64,000 nucleotides of DNA from Nocardia spumae (GTDB taxonomy: Bacteria; Actinomycetota; Actinomycetes; Mycobacteriales; Mycobacteriaceae). Positions 39,511 through 48,506 of this stretch are shown here, piece by piece (positions within the stretch are counted from its first letter, which is position 1; the number at the start of each line of letters is the position of its first letter). The stretch spans positions 4,526,001 to 4,590,000 of the forward strand of contig NZ_JAJFZL010000001.1 of assembly GCF_020733635.1 (NCBI RefSeq). The letters are read 5' to 3'. Below the pieces are notes generated by a model. It saw nothing but the letters and a program-made list of their open reading frames with translations. It was not told the origin of the DNA and did no database searches. Both the position numbers and the translations under genes were made by a program.

Positions 39511-40419
39511 TCAGCCTTTCCCGCCGTTGACGACAGCGGTGGTGACGGCTCCCGCTTCCACGCCCCAGTTCTGCGCGATGGTGTGGTAGACGCCGGAATC
39601 GATCAGATGTTGCAGTGCCGCTTGCAGCACCGGCGCCAGCGGCGACCCCTTCGGTATCGGCCAGCCGTAGGGCGCCGCGTCGAACAGCGGACCCGCCGGT
39701 TCGATGGTGTCGGCATTGCGTTTGACGGCGTAGGCGGTCACGGGGGAATCGGCGGACATGGCGTCGACCTGGCCGAGGACCAGCGCGGTGGCCGCCGCGC
39801 TCTGCTCGTCGTAGGACATCTTGTGAATGGCCGGCTTGCCGGCATCGGCGCACGCCTTGGACTTCGCGGGGATCTCGTCGATGTCCTCGGTGGTGGTGCG
39901 CTGCACGGCGACCTTCTTACCGCAGGCGTTGTTCGGATCGACCGGATGGCCCTTGCGCTGTGCCCACTGGATCCCGGCGGAGAAGTAGTCGACGAAATCG
40001 ACCGTCTTCTGCCGGGTCAGGTTGTCGGTGAACGAGGACATCCCCACATCGACGGTGCCCGCGTCGATCGCCGGGATGATCTTCTCGAAATCGGCTTCCT
40101 GGTAGTCGGCACGGACACCGAGCACCGCGGCCATGGCGTCCATGAGGTCGACATCGAAACCGATGATCTGCCCGGTATGCGGGTCGCGATACTCATTCGG
40201 CTGGTAGGGCACGTTCACGCCGACCACCAGCCGGCCCGACTGCGCGATCTTCGCGGGCAGCCGCGCGGCGATCGACTCGACCTTCGTCACCGGGACCTTC
40301 GGAACCTTCGGCGACTCGTCGTCGGTGTTGTCCACACAGCCCGTCACCAGTACCGCCACCCCGACGATCACACTTGCGGCTCGCAGGATGACCCCGCGGG
40401 CACCGAGTCGAGCAGACAC
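39511..40419 (-). CDS. Amino-acid ABC transporter, substrate-binding lipoprotein
   Basis: Signal peptide with lipobox VLVTGC, so lipidated and anchored outside the membrane. SBP family 3 core: SGRLVVGVNVPYQPNEYRDP, IIGFDVDLMDAMAAVLG, ADFEKIIPAIDAGTVDVGMSSFT and KVAVQRTTTEDID. Start GTG at 40419 has GGAGGG 4 bases upstream and gives a normal basic n-region; the open frame to 40440 adds 7 residues. First gene of the three-gene transporter operon. Ligand probably a polar amino acid; specificity not deducible. Confidence 0.93.
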   Translation of the reverse strand: MSARLGARGVILRAASVIVGVAVLVTGCVDNTDDESPKVPKVPVTKVESIAARLPAKIAQSGRLVVGVNVPYQPNEYRDPHTGQIIGFDVDLMDAMAAVLGVRADYQEADFEKIIPAIDAGTVDVGMSSFTDNLTRQKTVDFVDYFSAGIQWAQRKGHPVDPNNACGKKVAVQRTTTEDIDEIPAKSKACADAGKPAIHKMSYDEQSAAATALVLGQVDAMSADSPVTAYAVKRNADTIEPAGPLFDAAPYGWPIPKGSPLAPVLQAALQHLIDSGVYHTIAQNWGVEAGAVTTAVVNGGKG

Positions 40420-40573
40420 GCAGCCCTCCGTATTCGCCACAGTCCACCGTCGTGCGGTCGACTGCCGTGTAGCTGTACACGCATTCGAAAATCTAGGCGA
40501 TCGGCACGCATCGCGCCGGTCGGTTACCGAAGGTTAATGCGCGCCACCGGCTCCCGGCCGGGGTACACGCCGA

Positions 40574-41668
40574 TCAGCGCCGATGCACCCGGGCGCGCAC
40601 CTGTTCGGTGAATTCGCTGGTCGAGGCGAGCCCGCCGAGGTCGGCGGTGGCGATACCGGCCGCCAGCGTGGCCGCCACCGCCCGCTCGACCCGATCGGCC
40701 GCGCCCCGCAGCGCGGCATCGTCGCGGCGATGTCCGAGCCAGCGCAGCAACATGGCCGCCGACAACTGCAGCGCACCGGGATTGGCCCGGTTGTGACCGG
40801 CCAGTGTGGGCGCCGCGCCGTGCACGGCCTGCGCCATCGCCCGATCGGCCGAGCAGTTCAGGGAGGCGGCGAGTCCGAGCGAGCCGCTGAGCTCGCCCGC
40901 CAGGTCGGACAGAATGTCGCCGAACAGATTCTCGGTCACCAGCACGTCGTAGTCTGCGGGTGCGCGCACCAGATGCGCCGCCACCGCGTCGACATGTTCG
41001 TCGTCGACCGCCAGCGCCGGATATCCGGCGGCCACCTCGTAGCACACGTCGCGGAACATACCCATCGTCATCGGCAGCACGTTCGCCTTGTGCACGATCG
41101 TCAACCGCCCGCGGCGGCCCGAGGCGAGTTCGCAGGCCTGGCGGGCGATGCGCGCGCAGGCGTCGCGGGTGATCACGCCGATCGACATCGCGACCTCCGG
41201 AGTGGGACGGAATTCGCCCGCGCCGGCGAACATGTTGCGGTCGGCGTAGAAGCCCTCACTGTTCTCGCGCACGATGACCAGGTCGATATCCGGAGCCGCC
41301 GCGCGCACGCCCGGAAAGGCCCGGGCGGGCCGGATATTGGCGTAGAGCCCGAATCGCTTGCGGATCGCCCCGCCCGGAGGCGCCCCGGTGCGATGTTCGG
41401 GCGGGTAGGAGGCGTTGTCGTGCGGCCCCAGGATCCAGGCGTCGAGGCCGGCGAGGGTGGACAGCGTGCGCTCGGGTAGCGGATCACCGCATTCGGCGAT
41501 CGCCGCGTGACCGATCGGCACCTCGACCCACTCCGCGGCGGACGCGCCGGCCGCGGCGAGCGCCTCGTCCACCACCACCCGGGTGGCGCGGACCACCTCG
41601 GGGCCGATGCCGTCGCCCTCGATCAGACCGAGCCGTATCACCGATCGTGGCGAATCCGTCACGCTCAC
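40574..41668 (-). CDS. Isocitrate/isopropylmalate dehydrogenase family enzyme
   Basis: Beta-decarboxylating NAD(P) dehydrogenase of 364 residues. Motifs: GLIEGDGIGPEVVRATRVV, GLYANIRPARAFPG (substrate Arg), VIVRENSEGFYADRNMF (catalytic Tyr), KANVLPMTMGMFRDV, and TENLFGDILSDLAGELSGSLG (metal Asp residues). It could be isopropylmalate, homoisocitrate, tartrate or a related hydroxyacid dehydrogenase; the NIRP..FPG region does not settle it. GTG at 41668 has GGAGGA 6 bases upstream and is preferred to GTG 41674. It stands alone behind the ABC transporter operon. Confidence 0.85.
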   Translation of the reverse strand: MSVTDSPRSVIRLGLIEGDGIGPEVVRATRVVVDEALAAAGASAAEWVEVPIGHAAIAECGDPLPERTLSTLAGLDAWILGPHDNASYPPEHRTGAPPGGAIRKRFGLYANIRPARAFPGVRAAAPDIDLVIVRENSEGFYADRNMFAGAGEFRPTPEVAMSIGVITRDACARIARQACELASGRRGRLTIVHKANVLPMTMGMFRDVCYEVAAGYPALAVDDEHVDAVAAHLVRAPADYDVLVTENLFGDILSDLAGELSGSLGLAASLNCSADRAMAQAVHGAAPTLAGHNRANPGALQLSAAMLLRWLGHRRDDAALRGAADRVERAVAATLAAGIATADLGGLASTSEFTEQVRARVHRR

Positions 41669-41843
41669 CCGCACTCCTCCGCTCGCACCTCACTCCTGTC
41701 CGGCACTCGGACCGGACGACTCACATTATGGGTGCGGATCCGCTGCCGGCCGGGCAGCCCCCGCCGCGGCCCCGATCGCCGTCCGCCCGCGTCGACCCGA
41801 TTCGTGCCCGGCCGCCGCCGACCCGCGTAAGTTGGCGTGAACC

Positions 41844-42365
41844 ATGGTGCAATCGGTGGAACTGCTGCTCGACGACGCGGCCGAGGCCGAGATTCGCGGA
41901 CAGTGGCGCATGCTGGCGGCAGCCGGAATATCCAGTCCCGCACCGGATCACCGGCCGCACGTCACCGTCGGCGTGGCACGGGAGATCTGGCCCCGACTGG
42001 ACCGGGCACTGTCGCCGCGACCGTTCCGGCCGCTGCCGGTCCGGCTGGGCGGATTACTGATCTTCGGCGCCCGCCATCCGATTCTCGTCCGGCTGGTGGT
42101 GCCCACCGAGCAGCTGCTGGCGACCCATCGGCACATCGCGGGGGTCATCGACGCGTGCCCCGGTATTCCGGCGACCATGCGACCCGGTTCGTGGACCCCG
42201 CATGTGACGCTGGCGCGGCGACTGAAGCCGGAACAGTTCGCCGCGGCCGTCGATGCCGTGGCCGCCGACCGGGATTCTGCGGCTACCGTGGTGGGTATTC
42301 GACGGTGGGACGGTGACCGGCGGATCGAATGGCCGATCGCTCCCGGGGGTGAGGTCCACGGCTGA
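41844..42365 (+). CDS. 2H phosphoesterase (2'-5' RNA ligase family)
   Basis: Product of 173 residues with the two catalytic HxTx motifs of the 2H superfamily, PHVTVGV and PHVTLARR, separated by ~85 residues as usual. Family members hydrolyse 2',3'-cyclic phosphates or cyclic nucleotides, or ligate 2'-5' RNA ends. Cytosolic. It precedes thioredoxin by 62 bases on the same strand; no functional link is evident. Confidence 0.85.
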   Translation: MVQSVELLLDDAAEAEIRGQWRMLAAAGISSPAPDHRPHVTVGVAREIWPRLDRALSPRPFRPLPVRLGGLLIFGARHPILVRLVVPTEQLLATHRHIAGVIDACPGIPATMRPGSWTPHVTLARRLKPEQFAAAVDAVAADRDSAATVVGIRRWDGDRRIEWPIAPGGEVHG

Positions 42366-42427
42366 CCCGGCGGAAGATAACCGCGGTCTCCCACGTTGCA
42401 CCGCATACAACGACACGAGAGGAACCC

Positions 42428-42808
42428 ATGGCCACCCAGACCCTGACCGCGCAGAACTTCGACGAGATCGTGACCGGAAACGACGTCGTCCTCGTCGATT
42501 TCTGGGCCGATTGGTGCGGGCCCTGCAAGGCGTTCGCGCCCACTTTCGAGGCGTCCTCGGACCAGCATCCCGATGTTGTCCACGGCAAGGTCGACACCGA
42601 GGCGGAACAGAGCCTCGCCGCCGCCGCCAACATTCGCTCGATCCCCACGATCATGGCGTTCCGTGAGGGTGTGCTGGTCTTCGCGCAGCCCGGCGCCCTG
42701 CCTCCGACCGCACTGGAAGACCTCGTCTCCCAGGTGAAGGCGCTCGATATGGACGAGGTGCGCAAGCAGCTCGCCGAGCAGCAGGAGCAGCAGCCGCAGC
42801 AGGACTGA
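42428..42808 (+). CDS. trxA: Thioredoxin
   Basis: Product of 126 residues, single thioredoxin fold with the active site DFWADWCGPCKAF at residue ~35 and cis-Pro in SIPTIMAF. A ~20-residue Gln/Glu-rich tail follows (EVRKQLAEQQEQQPQQD). Reduces protein disulfides using thioredoxin reductase. AGAGGAA a few bases before the ATG. Ends at a strong terminator. Confidence 0.95.
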   Translation: MATQTLTAQNFDEIVTGNDVVLVDFWADWCGPCKAFAPTFEASSDQHPDVVHGKVDTEAEQSLAAAANIRSIPTIMAFREGVLVFAQPGALPPTALEDLVSQVKALDMDEVRKQLAEQQEQQPQQD

Positions 42809-42828
42809 CCACCCCGCACGACGCACCT

Positions 42829-42867
42829 GTGCCGCATCTCGTTTCAGCTCGAAACGAGATGCGGCAC
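42829..42867. terminator. Strong hairpin after thioredoxin
   Basis: Bases 42829-42845 and 42851-42867 form a perfect 17-pair stem with loop AGCTC; TTCGGTTTTC follows on the plus strand. It lies between converging genes and probably serves both. Confidence 0.88.
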
Positions 42868-42890
42868 TTCGGTTTTCGGCGGGGTGAGGG

Positions 42891-43325
42891 TCAGTTCCCC
42901 AACTGGTTGATACCGGCGATCATGGCACGCACCGTCGATTCCGGCCCGTCCCCGGCGAGTGCCGCGCCCCAGCCACGACGGCCGTTGCACTCACACTGCA
43001 CGAAGGTGGCGGTGCCGACATCGGTGCGCCGCTGATGGAACTGCAGGATCTCGACCGGGTAGCCCTCGTCGTAGAGAGCGGAGGTCAGCGCCGCGACCGG
43101 ACTGCCCGCGGACACCACGGTGCGCGCGTGACCGGCCAATTCGATGGTCGCGGCGTAGGTCGGAGTGCTTCGTTGCCCGATCGGCGTCCAGTCGCTGAGC
43201 TTGATCGGACCGGTGTGGTCGCAGTACCGGGTGTAGAACTCGGACGGCGACAGGTCGGCGGATTCGGCGCGCATCCCCTTGGGCGCGGCCGCGATGAACA
43301 TGTGTGGATCAATGGTGATCGTCAT
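42891..43325 (-). CDS. Free-standing LeuA-type allosteric (regulatory) domain protein
   Basis: Product of 144 residues resembling only the C-terminal leucine-binding domain of alpha-isopropylmalate synthase: SDWTPIGQRSTPTYAATIELAGHARTVVSAG, VAALTSALYDEGYPVEILQFHQ, TATFVQCECNGRRGWGAAL and STVRAMIAGINQL. The catalytic TIM-barrel part is absent and there is no leuA next to it. It may bind leucine or a related ligand and act on another enzyme, or have taken a new role. Family resemblance is by eye. Confidence 0.72.
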   Translation of the reverse strand: MTITIDPHMFIAAAPKGMRAESADLSPSEFYTRYCDHTGPIKLSDWTPIGQRSTPTYAATIELAGHARTVVSAGSPVAALTSALYDEGYPVEILQFHQRRTDVGTATFVQCECNGRRGWGAALAGDGPESTVRAMIAGINQLGN

Positions 43326-43729
43326 TGGACTAGGTCTTCCCGAAGCTTTGTCGTTGGTCGGATGACAGAAGGGGACCAGCGCAAAAAATCTTCAACGGCC
43401 GCAGCGAGGGGGCCGGTCCGAATCAGCTCCCGCTACGGCGAGGTACTACGAGAAGTCGCGCCGCAGCCACCATCGCGGTAAGCGGAAGGAGCACCACGCG
43501 GTCGCGGTCGGCGACGTTGCGCGCGGCGCTGTGGCTTGCGGCGGGATTCGGCACGGCTTCGAGAGTATTGACTCCCCGCGGCGATAGCAACAATATCGCC
43601 GCGGAACCCACGAGTAACTTCGTCACATTTTCGAGTGAACGGCACACCAACGGACAGTGCTGTGGCCGCCACCGCATTCGCGCAGGCCACAGCGGGTGCG
43701 AATCCAGGCCGCCGGACATGGTGGACGGT
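43326..43729. other. Intergenic region with a hairpin and a possible orphan promoter
   Basis: About 400 bases with no supported gene. A perfect 11-pair hairpin (43576-43586 with 43594-43604, loop GCAACAA) is present. On the plus strand TTGACT (43568-43573), 17 bases, CAATAT (43591-43596) is close to a housekeeping promoter, but no plus-strand gene follows. The hairpin may instead end the minus-strand methyltransferase transcript. Confidence 0.45.
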
Positions 43730-44377
43730 TCAGGCCGGGCCGGACGCGGGCTTGTGCCAGAGCAGGAGATAGCGCCAGAACACCAATCGACGCACTCGCG
43801 CGCCGGGCAGAACGGCACGTGCCCGGCGGGCGGCCTGCCGGGTGGTGAGCTCGGGGTCGAGCACCATCGGCATCGCCGCGTGGGTGGGTTCGTAGGCGTA
43901 CCACCGACCCGCTCCGGACGCGCGCAGGCCCGCGAATCCGGCGCCGAGAACGCGGTGGCCGAGCGCACCGGCGACCTCGTACGGCAGTTCGCGCACCGGG
44001 TCGATGCGCGGAAGCACGATCGCCGCCAGAACCCCGCCCGGTCGCAGGGCCCGGTCCAGTCGCGGCAGCACCCGCTCGAGCGGCATGTGGTGCAGGGTGG
44101 TGAGCGACACGACGGCGTCGTATCCGGCCTCGGGCAACGGATGGTCGAGGATATCGGCCACCGCGCAGGTCACATTCGCCGGCACGATCCGGCGGGCCGC
44201 CTCGACCATCGCCGGCGAACGGTCCAGGGCATCGACCCGATCGGACCGCCGCGCCAGTTTCGCGGCCAATACCCCCGCACCACAACCGACTTCGAGCACC
44301 CGATCACAGTGCGCCGGGAGTCGCCGCAGCAGCGTCCGGTGATAGAAGGCGTTGTGATCCCAGTCCAGTGCACCCAT
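43730..44377 (-). CDS. Class I SAM-dependent methyltransferase
   Basis: Product of 215 residues. Motif I DRVLEVGCGAGVLAAKLA, ALDRSPAMVEAARRI, YDAVVSLTTLHHMPLERVL and the post-motif ALRPGGVLAAIVLPR. ATG at 44377 is 7 bases after TAGGGT (leaderless), which argues against the longer frame to 44428. Its start lies 48 bases after the polA stop. Substrate unknown. Confidence 0.85.
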   Translation of the reverse strand: MGALDWDHNAFYHRTLLRRLPAHCDRVLEVGCGAGVLAAKLARRSDRVDALDRSPAMVEAARRIVPANVTCAVADILDHPLPEAGYDAVVSLTTLHHMPLERVLPRLDRALRPGGVLAAIVLPRIDPVRELPYEVAGALGHRVLGAGFAGLRASGAGRWYAYEPTHAAMPMVLDPELTTRQAARRARAVLPGARVRRLVFWRYLLLWHKPASGPA

Positions 44378-44424
44378 CGCCGCCACCCTAGCCGCAGGGG
44401 CGCCGCTCCCGCGGCGCCCGAGGA

Positions 44425-47226
44425 TCAATGCGCGGCGGAGTCCCAGCTGCGACCCACACCGACCGAGACCTCGAGCGGCACCGACAGCTCGATCGCGCTC
44501 GACATCTGCTCGCGGGCAAGCGATTCCAGAGCCTCACGTTCACCCGCGGCGACCTCGAAGACCAATTCGTCGTGGATCTGCAGCAGCATGCGCGAGCGCA
44601 GCCCCGCCTCGGCGATCGCGGTCTGCACATTGATCATCGCGACCTTGATGATGTCGGCGGCGGTGCCCTGGATCGGCGCGTTCAACGCCATCCGCTCGGC
44701 GGCCTCGCGGCGCTGACGATTGCTGGAATCCAGGTCCGGCAGATACCGGCGGCGTCCGAACAGGGTCTCGGTATAGCCGATCTTGCGGGCCTGATCCACG
44801 GCCTCGTGCAGATAGTCGCGAATCGCGCCGAAGCGGGAGAAGTACACCTCCATCTGCGCCTTCGCCTCCTCGGCGCTGATCCGCAGCTGCTGCGACAGGC
44901 CGTAGGCCGACAATCCGTAGGCCAGACCGTAGGACATCGCCTTGATGCGGCGGCGCATCTCCGGATTGACCTCGGAGATCGGAATGTCGAACGCCTTGGA
45001 GGCGACGAAGCTGTGCAGATCCTCACCCGAGTTGAAGGCTTCGATCAGCCCGGCGTCGGAAGACAGGTGCGCCATGATGCGCATCTCGATCTGGCTGTAG
45101 TCCGCCGTCATCAGCGATTCGTAGCCCGGACCGACCACGAACGTATCGCGGATGCGACGCCCGGTGTCGGTGCGGATCGGGATGTTCTGCAAATTCGGCT
45201 CGGTCGAGGACAGGCGGCCCGTCGCGGCGATGGTCTGATTGAAGGTGGTGTGGATGCGGCCGTCGTCGGCGACCGACTTGAGCAGACCGTCGACGGTGAC
45301 CTTGAGCCGGGTCGCGTCGCGATGGGCGAGCAGATGTTCGAGGAACGGGTGCTGGGTCTTCTCGAACAGCGACTCGAGCGCATCGGCGTCGGTGGTGTAG
45401 CCGGTCTTGGTGCGCTTGGTCTTGGGCATATCCAGTTCGTCGAACAGCACAACCTGCAGCTGTTTGGGCGAGCCGAGGTTGATCTGCTTACCGATCACCT
45501 CGTAGGCCGACTCCGCCGCCGAGGCCACCCGATCCGCGAACTCGCGCTGCAGCTGTTCCAACTCGGCGGTATCGACGGCGATGCCCGTCTCCTCGAGATC
45601 GGCCAGCACGCCGAGCAGCGGCAGTTCCATCTCGGTGAGCAGCGGCGTGGACTCGATCCGCTCCAGTTCACCGTCGAACGCCTCGGCCAGGTCGACGACG
45701 GCGCGGGCGCGCAGTATCTCGGCGCGGGCCAGTTCGGTATCGACCTGATCCTCGTCGTCGAGCAACGACAGCTGAGCATCCTCGGCCGCCTCGACGCGCA
45801 GTTCTCGCGACAGGTAACGCAGTGACAGATCGTCCAGGTTGAAGGTGCGCTGCCCCGGCCGGACCAGATACGCCGCCAGTGCGGTATCGGTGGTCAAACC
45901 GGCCAGTGTCCAGCCGCGCCCGTGCAATGCGTGCAGCGCCGCCTTGGCTTCGTGCACCGCCTTGGTCGTCCCGGCGTCGGCCAGCCAGGCTCCCAGCGCC
46001 CGCTCGTCCTCGGGGGTCAGCGCGACCGCATCCAGGTAACCGCCCTCACCGTCGGCGGCGGCGATCGCGATCGCCTTCACATCGCCGTGCACCGGGGTGG
46101 TCGTCCCGACGATCGACAGACCGTGCCGCTCGCCGGCGACCGCGTGGGTCGCCAGCCAGTCCGCAACCGCTCCGGATTCGATCGGTCCACCGCTGATCTC
46201 GAAACCGCCCTCGGCCTCCGGCTCCGGCGGAGCGAGCGTCTCGAACAGGCGGTCCCGCAGCACCCGGAACTCGAGATCGTCGAACAGGCGGTGGATCTTG
46301 TCGCGATCCCACGGCTGCTGCGCCAGTTGCTCGGGCGTATAGGGCAGCGCGACATCCTTGACCATCTCGGTGAGCTGCCGATTGAGCACCACACTCGACA
46401 GATTCGCGCGCAGCGCCTCGCCGACCTTGCCGCGCACCTCGTCGACCCGCTCCACCAGGGTGGGCAGATCACCGAACTCTCGGATCCACTTGGTGGCGGT
46501 CTTCTCCCCCACTCCCGGGATGCCCGGCAGATTATCGCTCGGGTCGCCGCGCAGAGCCGCGAAATCCGGGTACTGCGCGGGAGTGAGGCCGTATTTGTCC
46601 TCCACCGCCTCGGGGGTGAACCGGGTGAGCTCCGAGACCCCCTTCTTCGGATACAACACCGTCACATCCGGATTGACCAGCTGCAGCGAATCCCGGTCAC
46701 CGGTGACGATCAATACCCGGAAACCTTGGGGCACAGCCTGAGTCGCGAGCGTGGCGATGATGTCGTCGGCCTCGTAGCCGTCGATCGCCATCACCGGGAT
46801 ACCGAGCGCGCCCAGCACCTCCTGGGTGATCTCGACCTGCCCGCGGAATTCGTCGGGCGTGGTGATGCGATTGGCCTTGTACTCCGGGTAGGCCTCGGTG
46901 CGGAAGGTCTGCCGGCTGACATCGAACGCGGCCGCGACATGGGTCGGGCGTTCGTCGCGCAGCAGGTTGATGAGCATGGCGGTGAAGCCGTACACGGCAT
47001 TCGTGGTCTGCCCGGTGACGGTTTTGAAGTTCTCCGCCGGTAACGCGTAGAAGGCGCGGTAGGCCAACGAATGGCCGTCCAGCAACAACAGGGTGGGCCG
47101 TTCGCCGGGGGCACCGGCCGATACGGCTGCCGAGGAGGCAGGCGCGCCGCCGGGGGCGGAAGGCGCAACCGCACCGGTGCTGGACGAGACACTGCCTTGA
47201 CGCTGATCGGTGGAGGCTGGGGTCAC
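44425..47226 (-). CDS. polA: DNA polymerase I
   Basis: Fills gaps in excision repair and removes RNA primers. The 5'-3' exonuclease domain (residues ~40-330) has LLLLDGHSLAYRAFYALP, AAFDVSRQTFRTEAYPEYKANR, IDGYEADDIIATLA, VTGDRDSLQLV and GIPGVGEKTATKW. The 3'-5' exonuclease module is degenerate (no DxE pair), as in mycobacterial PolA. Polymerase motifs: TGRLSSTEPNLQNIPIRT, TADYSQIEMRIMAHLS, RRRIKAMSYGLAYGLSAYGLS and LLQIHDELVFEV. GTG at 47226 lies 7 bases after TAGACT, so leaderless; the open frame to 47307 overlaps the promoter. Product 933 residues. Confidence 0.97.
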   Translation of the reverse strand: MTPASTDQRQGSVSSSTGAVAPSAPGGAPASSAAVSAGAPGERPTLLLLDGHSLAYRAFYALPAENFKTVTGQTTNAVYGFTAMLINLLRDERPTHVAAAFDVSRQTFRTEAYPEYKANRITTPDEFRGQVEITQEVLGALGIPVMAIDGYEADDIIATLATQAVPQGFRVLIVTGDRDSLQLVNPDVTVLYPKKGVSELTRFTPEAVEDKYGLTPAQYPDFAALRGDPSDNLPGIPGVGEKTATKWIREFGDLPTLVERVDEVRGKVGEALRANLSSVVLNRQLTEMVKDVALPYTPEQLAQQPWDRDKIHRLFDDLEFRVLRDRLFETLAPPEPEAEGGFEISGGPIESGAVADWLATHAVAGERHGLSIVGTTTPVHGDVKAIAIAAADGEGGYLDAVALTPEDERALGAWLADAGTTKAVHEAKAALHALHGRGWTLAGLTTDTALAAYLVRPGQRTFNLDDLSLRYLSRELRVEAAEDAQLSLLDDEDQVDTELARAEILRARAVVDLAEAFDGELERIESTPLLTEMELPLLGVLADLEETGIAVDTAELEQLQREFADRVASAAESAYEVIGKQINLGSPKQLQVVLFDELDMPKTKRTKTGYTTDADALESLFEKTQHPFLEHLLAHRDATRLKVTVDGLLKSVADDGRIHTTFNQTIAATGRLSSTEPNLQNIPIRTDTGRRIRDTFVVGPGYESLMTADYSQIEMRIMAHLSSDAGLIEAFNSGEDLHSFVASKAFDIPISEVNPEMRRRIKAMSYGLAYGLSAYGLSQQLRISAEEAKAQMEVYFSRFGAIRDYLHEAVDQARKIGYTETLFGRRRYLPDLDSSNRQRREAAERMALNAPIQGTAADIIKVAMINVQTAIAEAGLRSRMLLQIHDELVFEVAAGEREALESLAREQMSSAIELSVPLEVSVGVGRSWDSAAH

Positions 47227-47233
47227 GGGACCG

Positions 47234-47256
47234 AGTCTAGGGACAGGCACCGACAT
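47234..47256 (-). promoter_or_regulatory. RecA-NDp (PafBC-type) DNA-damage promoter of polA
   Basis: Minus strand: ATGTCGGTG (47256-47248), 8 bases, TAGACT (47239-47234). It matches TTGTCRGTG-N8-TANNNT except for the first base, with the start point expected at the GTG start codon. Confidence 0.75.
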
Positions 47257-47380
47257 CCCCGGGCACCGGGCGTAGCAGACGACCCGCGCCACCCGTGCGA
47301 ACGGCATCCGGACACGGGTGAACCCGGCGGGTCGGCGAACCCGGCCCGCGCCGGCGCCGATCCGCGCCGAGGCCCGGCGA

Positions 47381-48004
47381 TCAGGACTTCGGCGCCAGGT
47401 TCTCCAGCACCACTTCGGCGACCGCCTTCATCGTGGTCCGGCGATCCATCGCCGTGCGCTGAATCCACTTGAACGCCTGCGGTTCCGACAACCCCTGCGT
47501 CTGCATGAGCACACCCTTGGCACGCTCGACCAGCTTGCGGGTCTCCAGGCGGTCGGACAGGCTCGCGACCTCGTGCTCCAGCGCCGCGATCTCGTGGAAT
47601 CGGCTGGCCGCCAATTCGATCGCGGGCACCAGATCCGATTTCGTGAACGGCTTGACCAGATACGCCATCGCACCGGCGTCGCGGGCCCGCTCCACCAGGT
47701 CACGCTGACTGAAGGCGGTCAGGATCACCACCGGCGCAACACGTTTGGACGCGATCTCGGCGGCGGCATCGATACCGTCGCGACGCGGCATCTTCACATC
47801 CATGATGACCAGATCCGGACGGTGCTCCACGGCCAGATCGACCGCCTGCTGCCCGTCACCGGCCTCACCCACAACCTGATAGCCCTCCTCGGAGAGCATC
47901 TCCACAAGGTCCATCCGGATGAGCGCCTCGTCTTCGGCCACCACGACACGCTTCGCGGCAGCCGGCGCGTCCTTCGCGCCGGCGCCCCCTGCATTCGTTC
48001 CCAT
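47381..48004 (-). CDS. pdtaR: ANTAR response regulator (PdtaR type)
   Basis: Receiver plus RNA-binding ANTAR domain, 207 residues. Receiver: VVVAEDEALIRMDLVEML, phospho-acceptor Asp in LVIMDVKMPRRDG, Thr in VILTAFS and Lys in YLVKPF. ANTAR: RLETRKLVERAKGVLMQTQGLSEPQAFKWIQ. Such proteins prevent terminator formation by binding paired hairpins in RNA when phosphorylated; the mycobacterial homologue Rv1626 works with the kinase PdtaS and responds to copper and nitric oxide. The kinase is not in the window. ATG at 48004 has GAGGGG 7 bases upstream. Confidence 0.93.
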   Translation of the reverse strand: MGTNAGGAGAKDAPAAAKRVVVAEDEALIRMDLVEMLSEEGYQVVGEAGDGQQAVDLAVEHRPDLVIMDVKMPRRDGIDAAAEIASKRVAPVVILTAFSQRDLVERARDAGAMAYLVKPFTKSDLVPAIELAASRFHEIAALEHEVASLSDRLETRKLVERAKGVLMQTQGLSEPQAFKWIQRTAMDRRTTMKAVAEVVLENLAPKS

Positions 48005-48199
48005 AGACAGACCCCTCATATTCCCGATGCCGACACCCGGTGTGCGCGTCCGCCCCGCCCAGCACCGGCCGCACACACCCGAGTGTTCTAAAGCGTACAG
48101 TTCAACCGCGCTCACAACCCATCTACCCAGCGCGAACCCGGTCGCACCACGCCGATTCGGTAACCCGGCCCCCTACCGGCTATCATTTCCTCCCGGTGC

Positions 48200-48286
48200 G
48201 CCGAGTTGGCGGAACTGGCAGACGCGACGGTCTCAAAAACCGTTGTCCTCACGGACGTGTGGGTTCGAGTCCCACACTCGGCACCA
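48200..48286 (+). tRNA. tRNA-Leu (anticodon CAA)
   Basis: Acceptor stem GCCGAGT (48200-48206) pairs with ACTCGGC (48276-48282), then A and an encoded CCA (48284-48286). Anticodon stem ACGGT/ACCGT with loop CTCAAAA gives CAA, reading UUG. A long variable arm (TGTCCTCACGGACG) marks class II, and GGTTCGAGTCC is the T arm. TATCAT at 48181-48186 is a likely -10 box. Confidence 0.97.
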
Positions 48287-48291
48287 CATCG

Positions 48292-48317
48292 AGGCGGCCC
48301 CATGGCGGGCCGCCTTT
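48292..48317 (+). terminator. Intrinsic terminator after tRNA-Leu
   Basis: AGGCGGCCC (48292-48300), loop CATGGC, GGGCCGCCT (48307-48315), followed by TTCC. Nine pairs with a short T-run, 6 bases after the tRNA end. The remaining bases to 48506 hold no gene I can support. Confidence 0.85.
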
Positions 48318-48506
48318 CCGTATTCGGGGCACCGCATCGGCGAACAGTGATGCGTACCACGAGGTTTCACCAGGTCAGCGACGTGCGCCCGGGCATTCCG
48401 CCGCCGATCCGACATCTGGGACATTTCCGGTGTTAACGGACAGGCAACGAGCCGCTATTGGTTTCACGCCGCATCGAAATACGACTGCGGCGAGAGGGGA
48501 ACCCCC

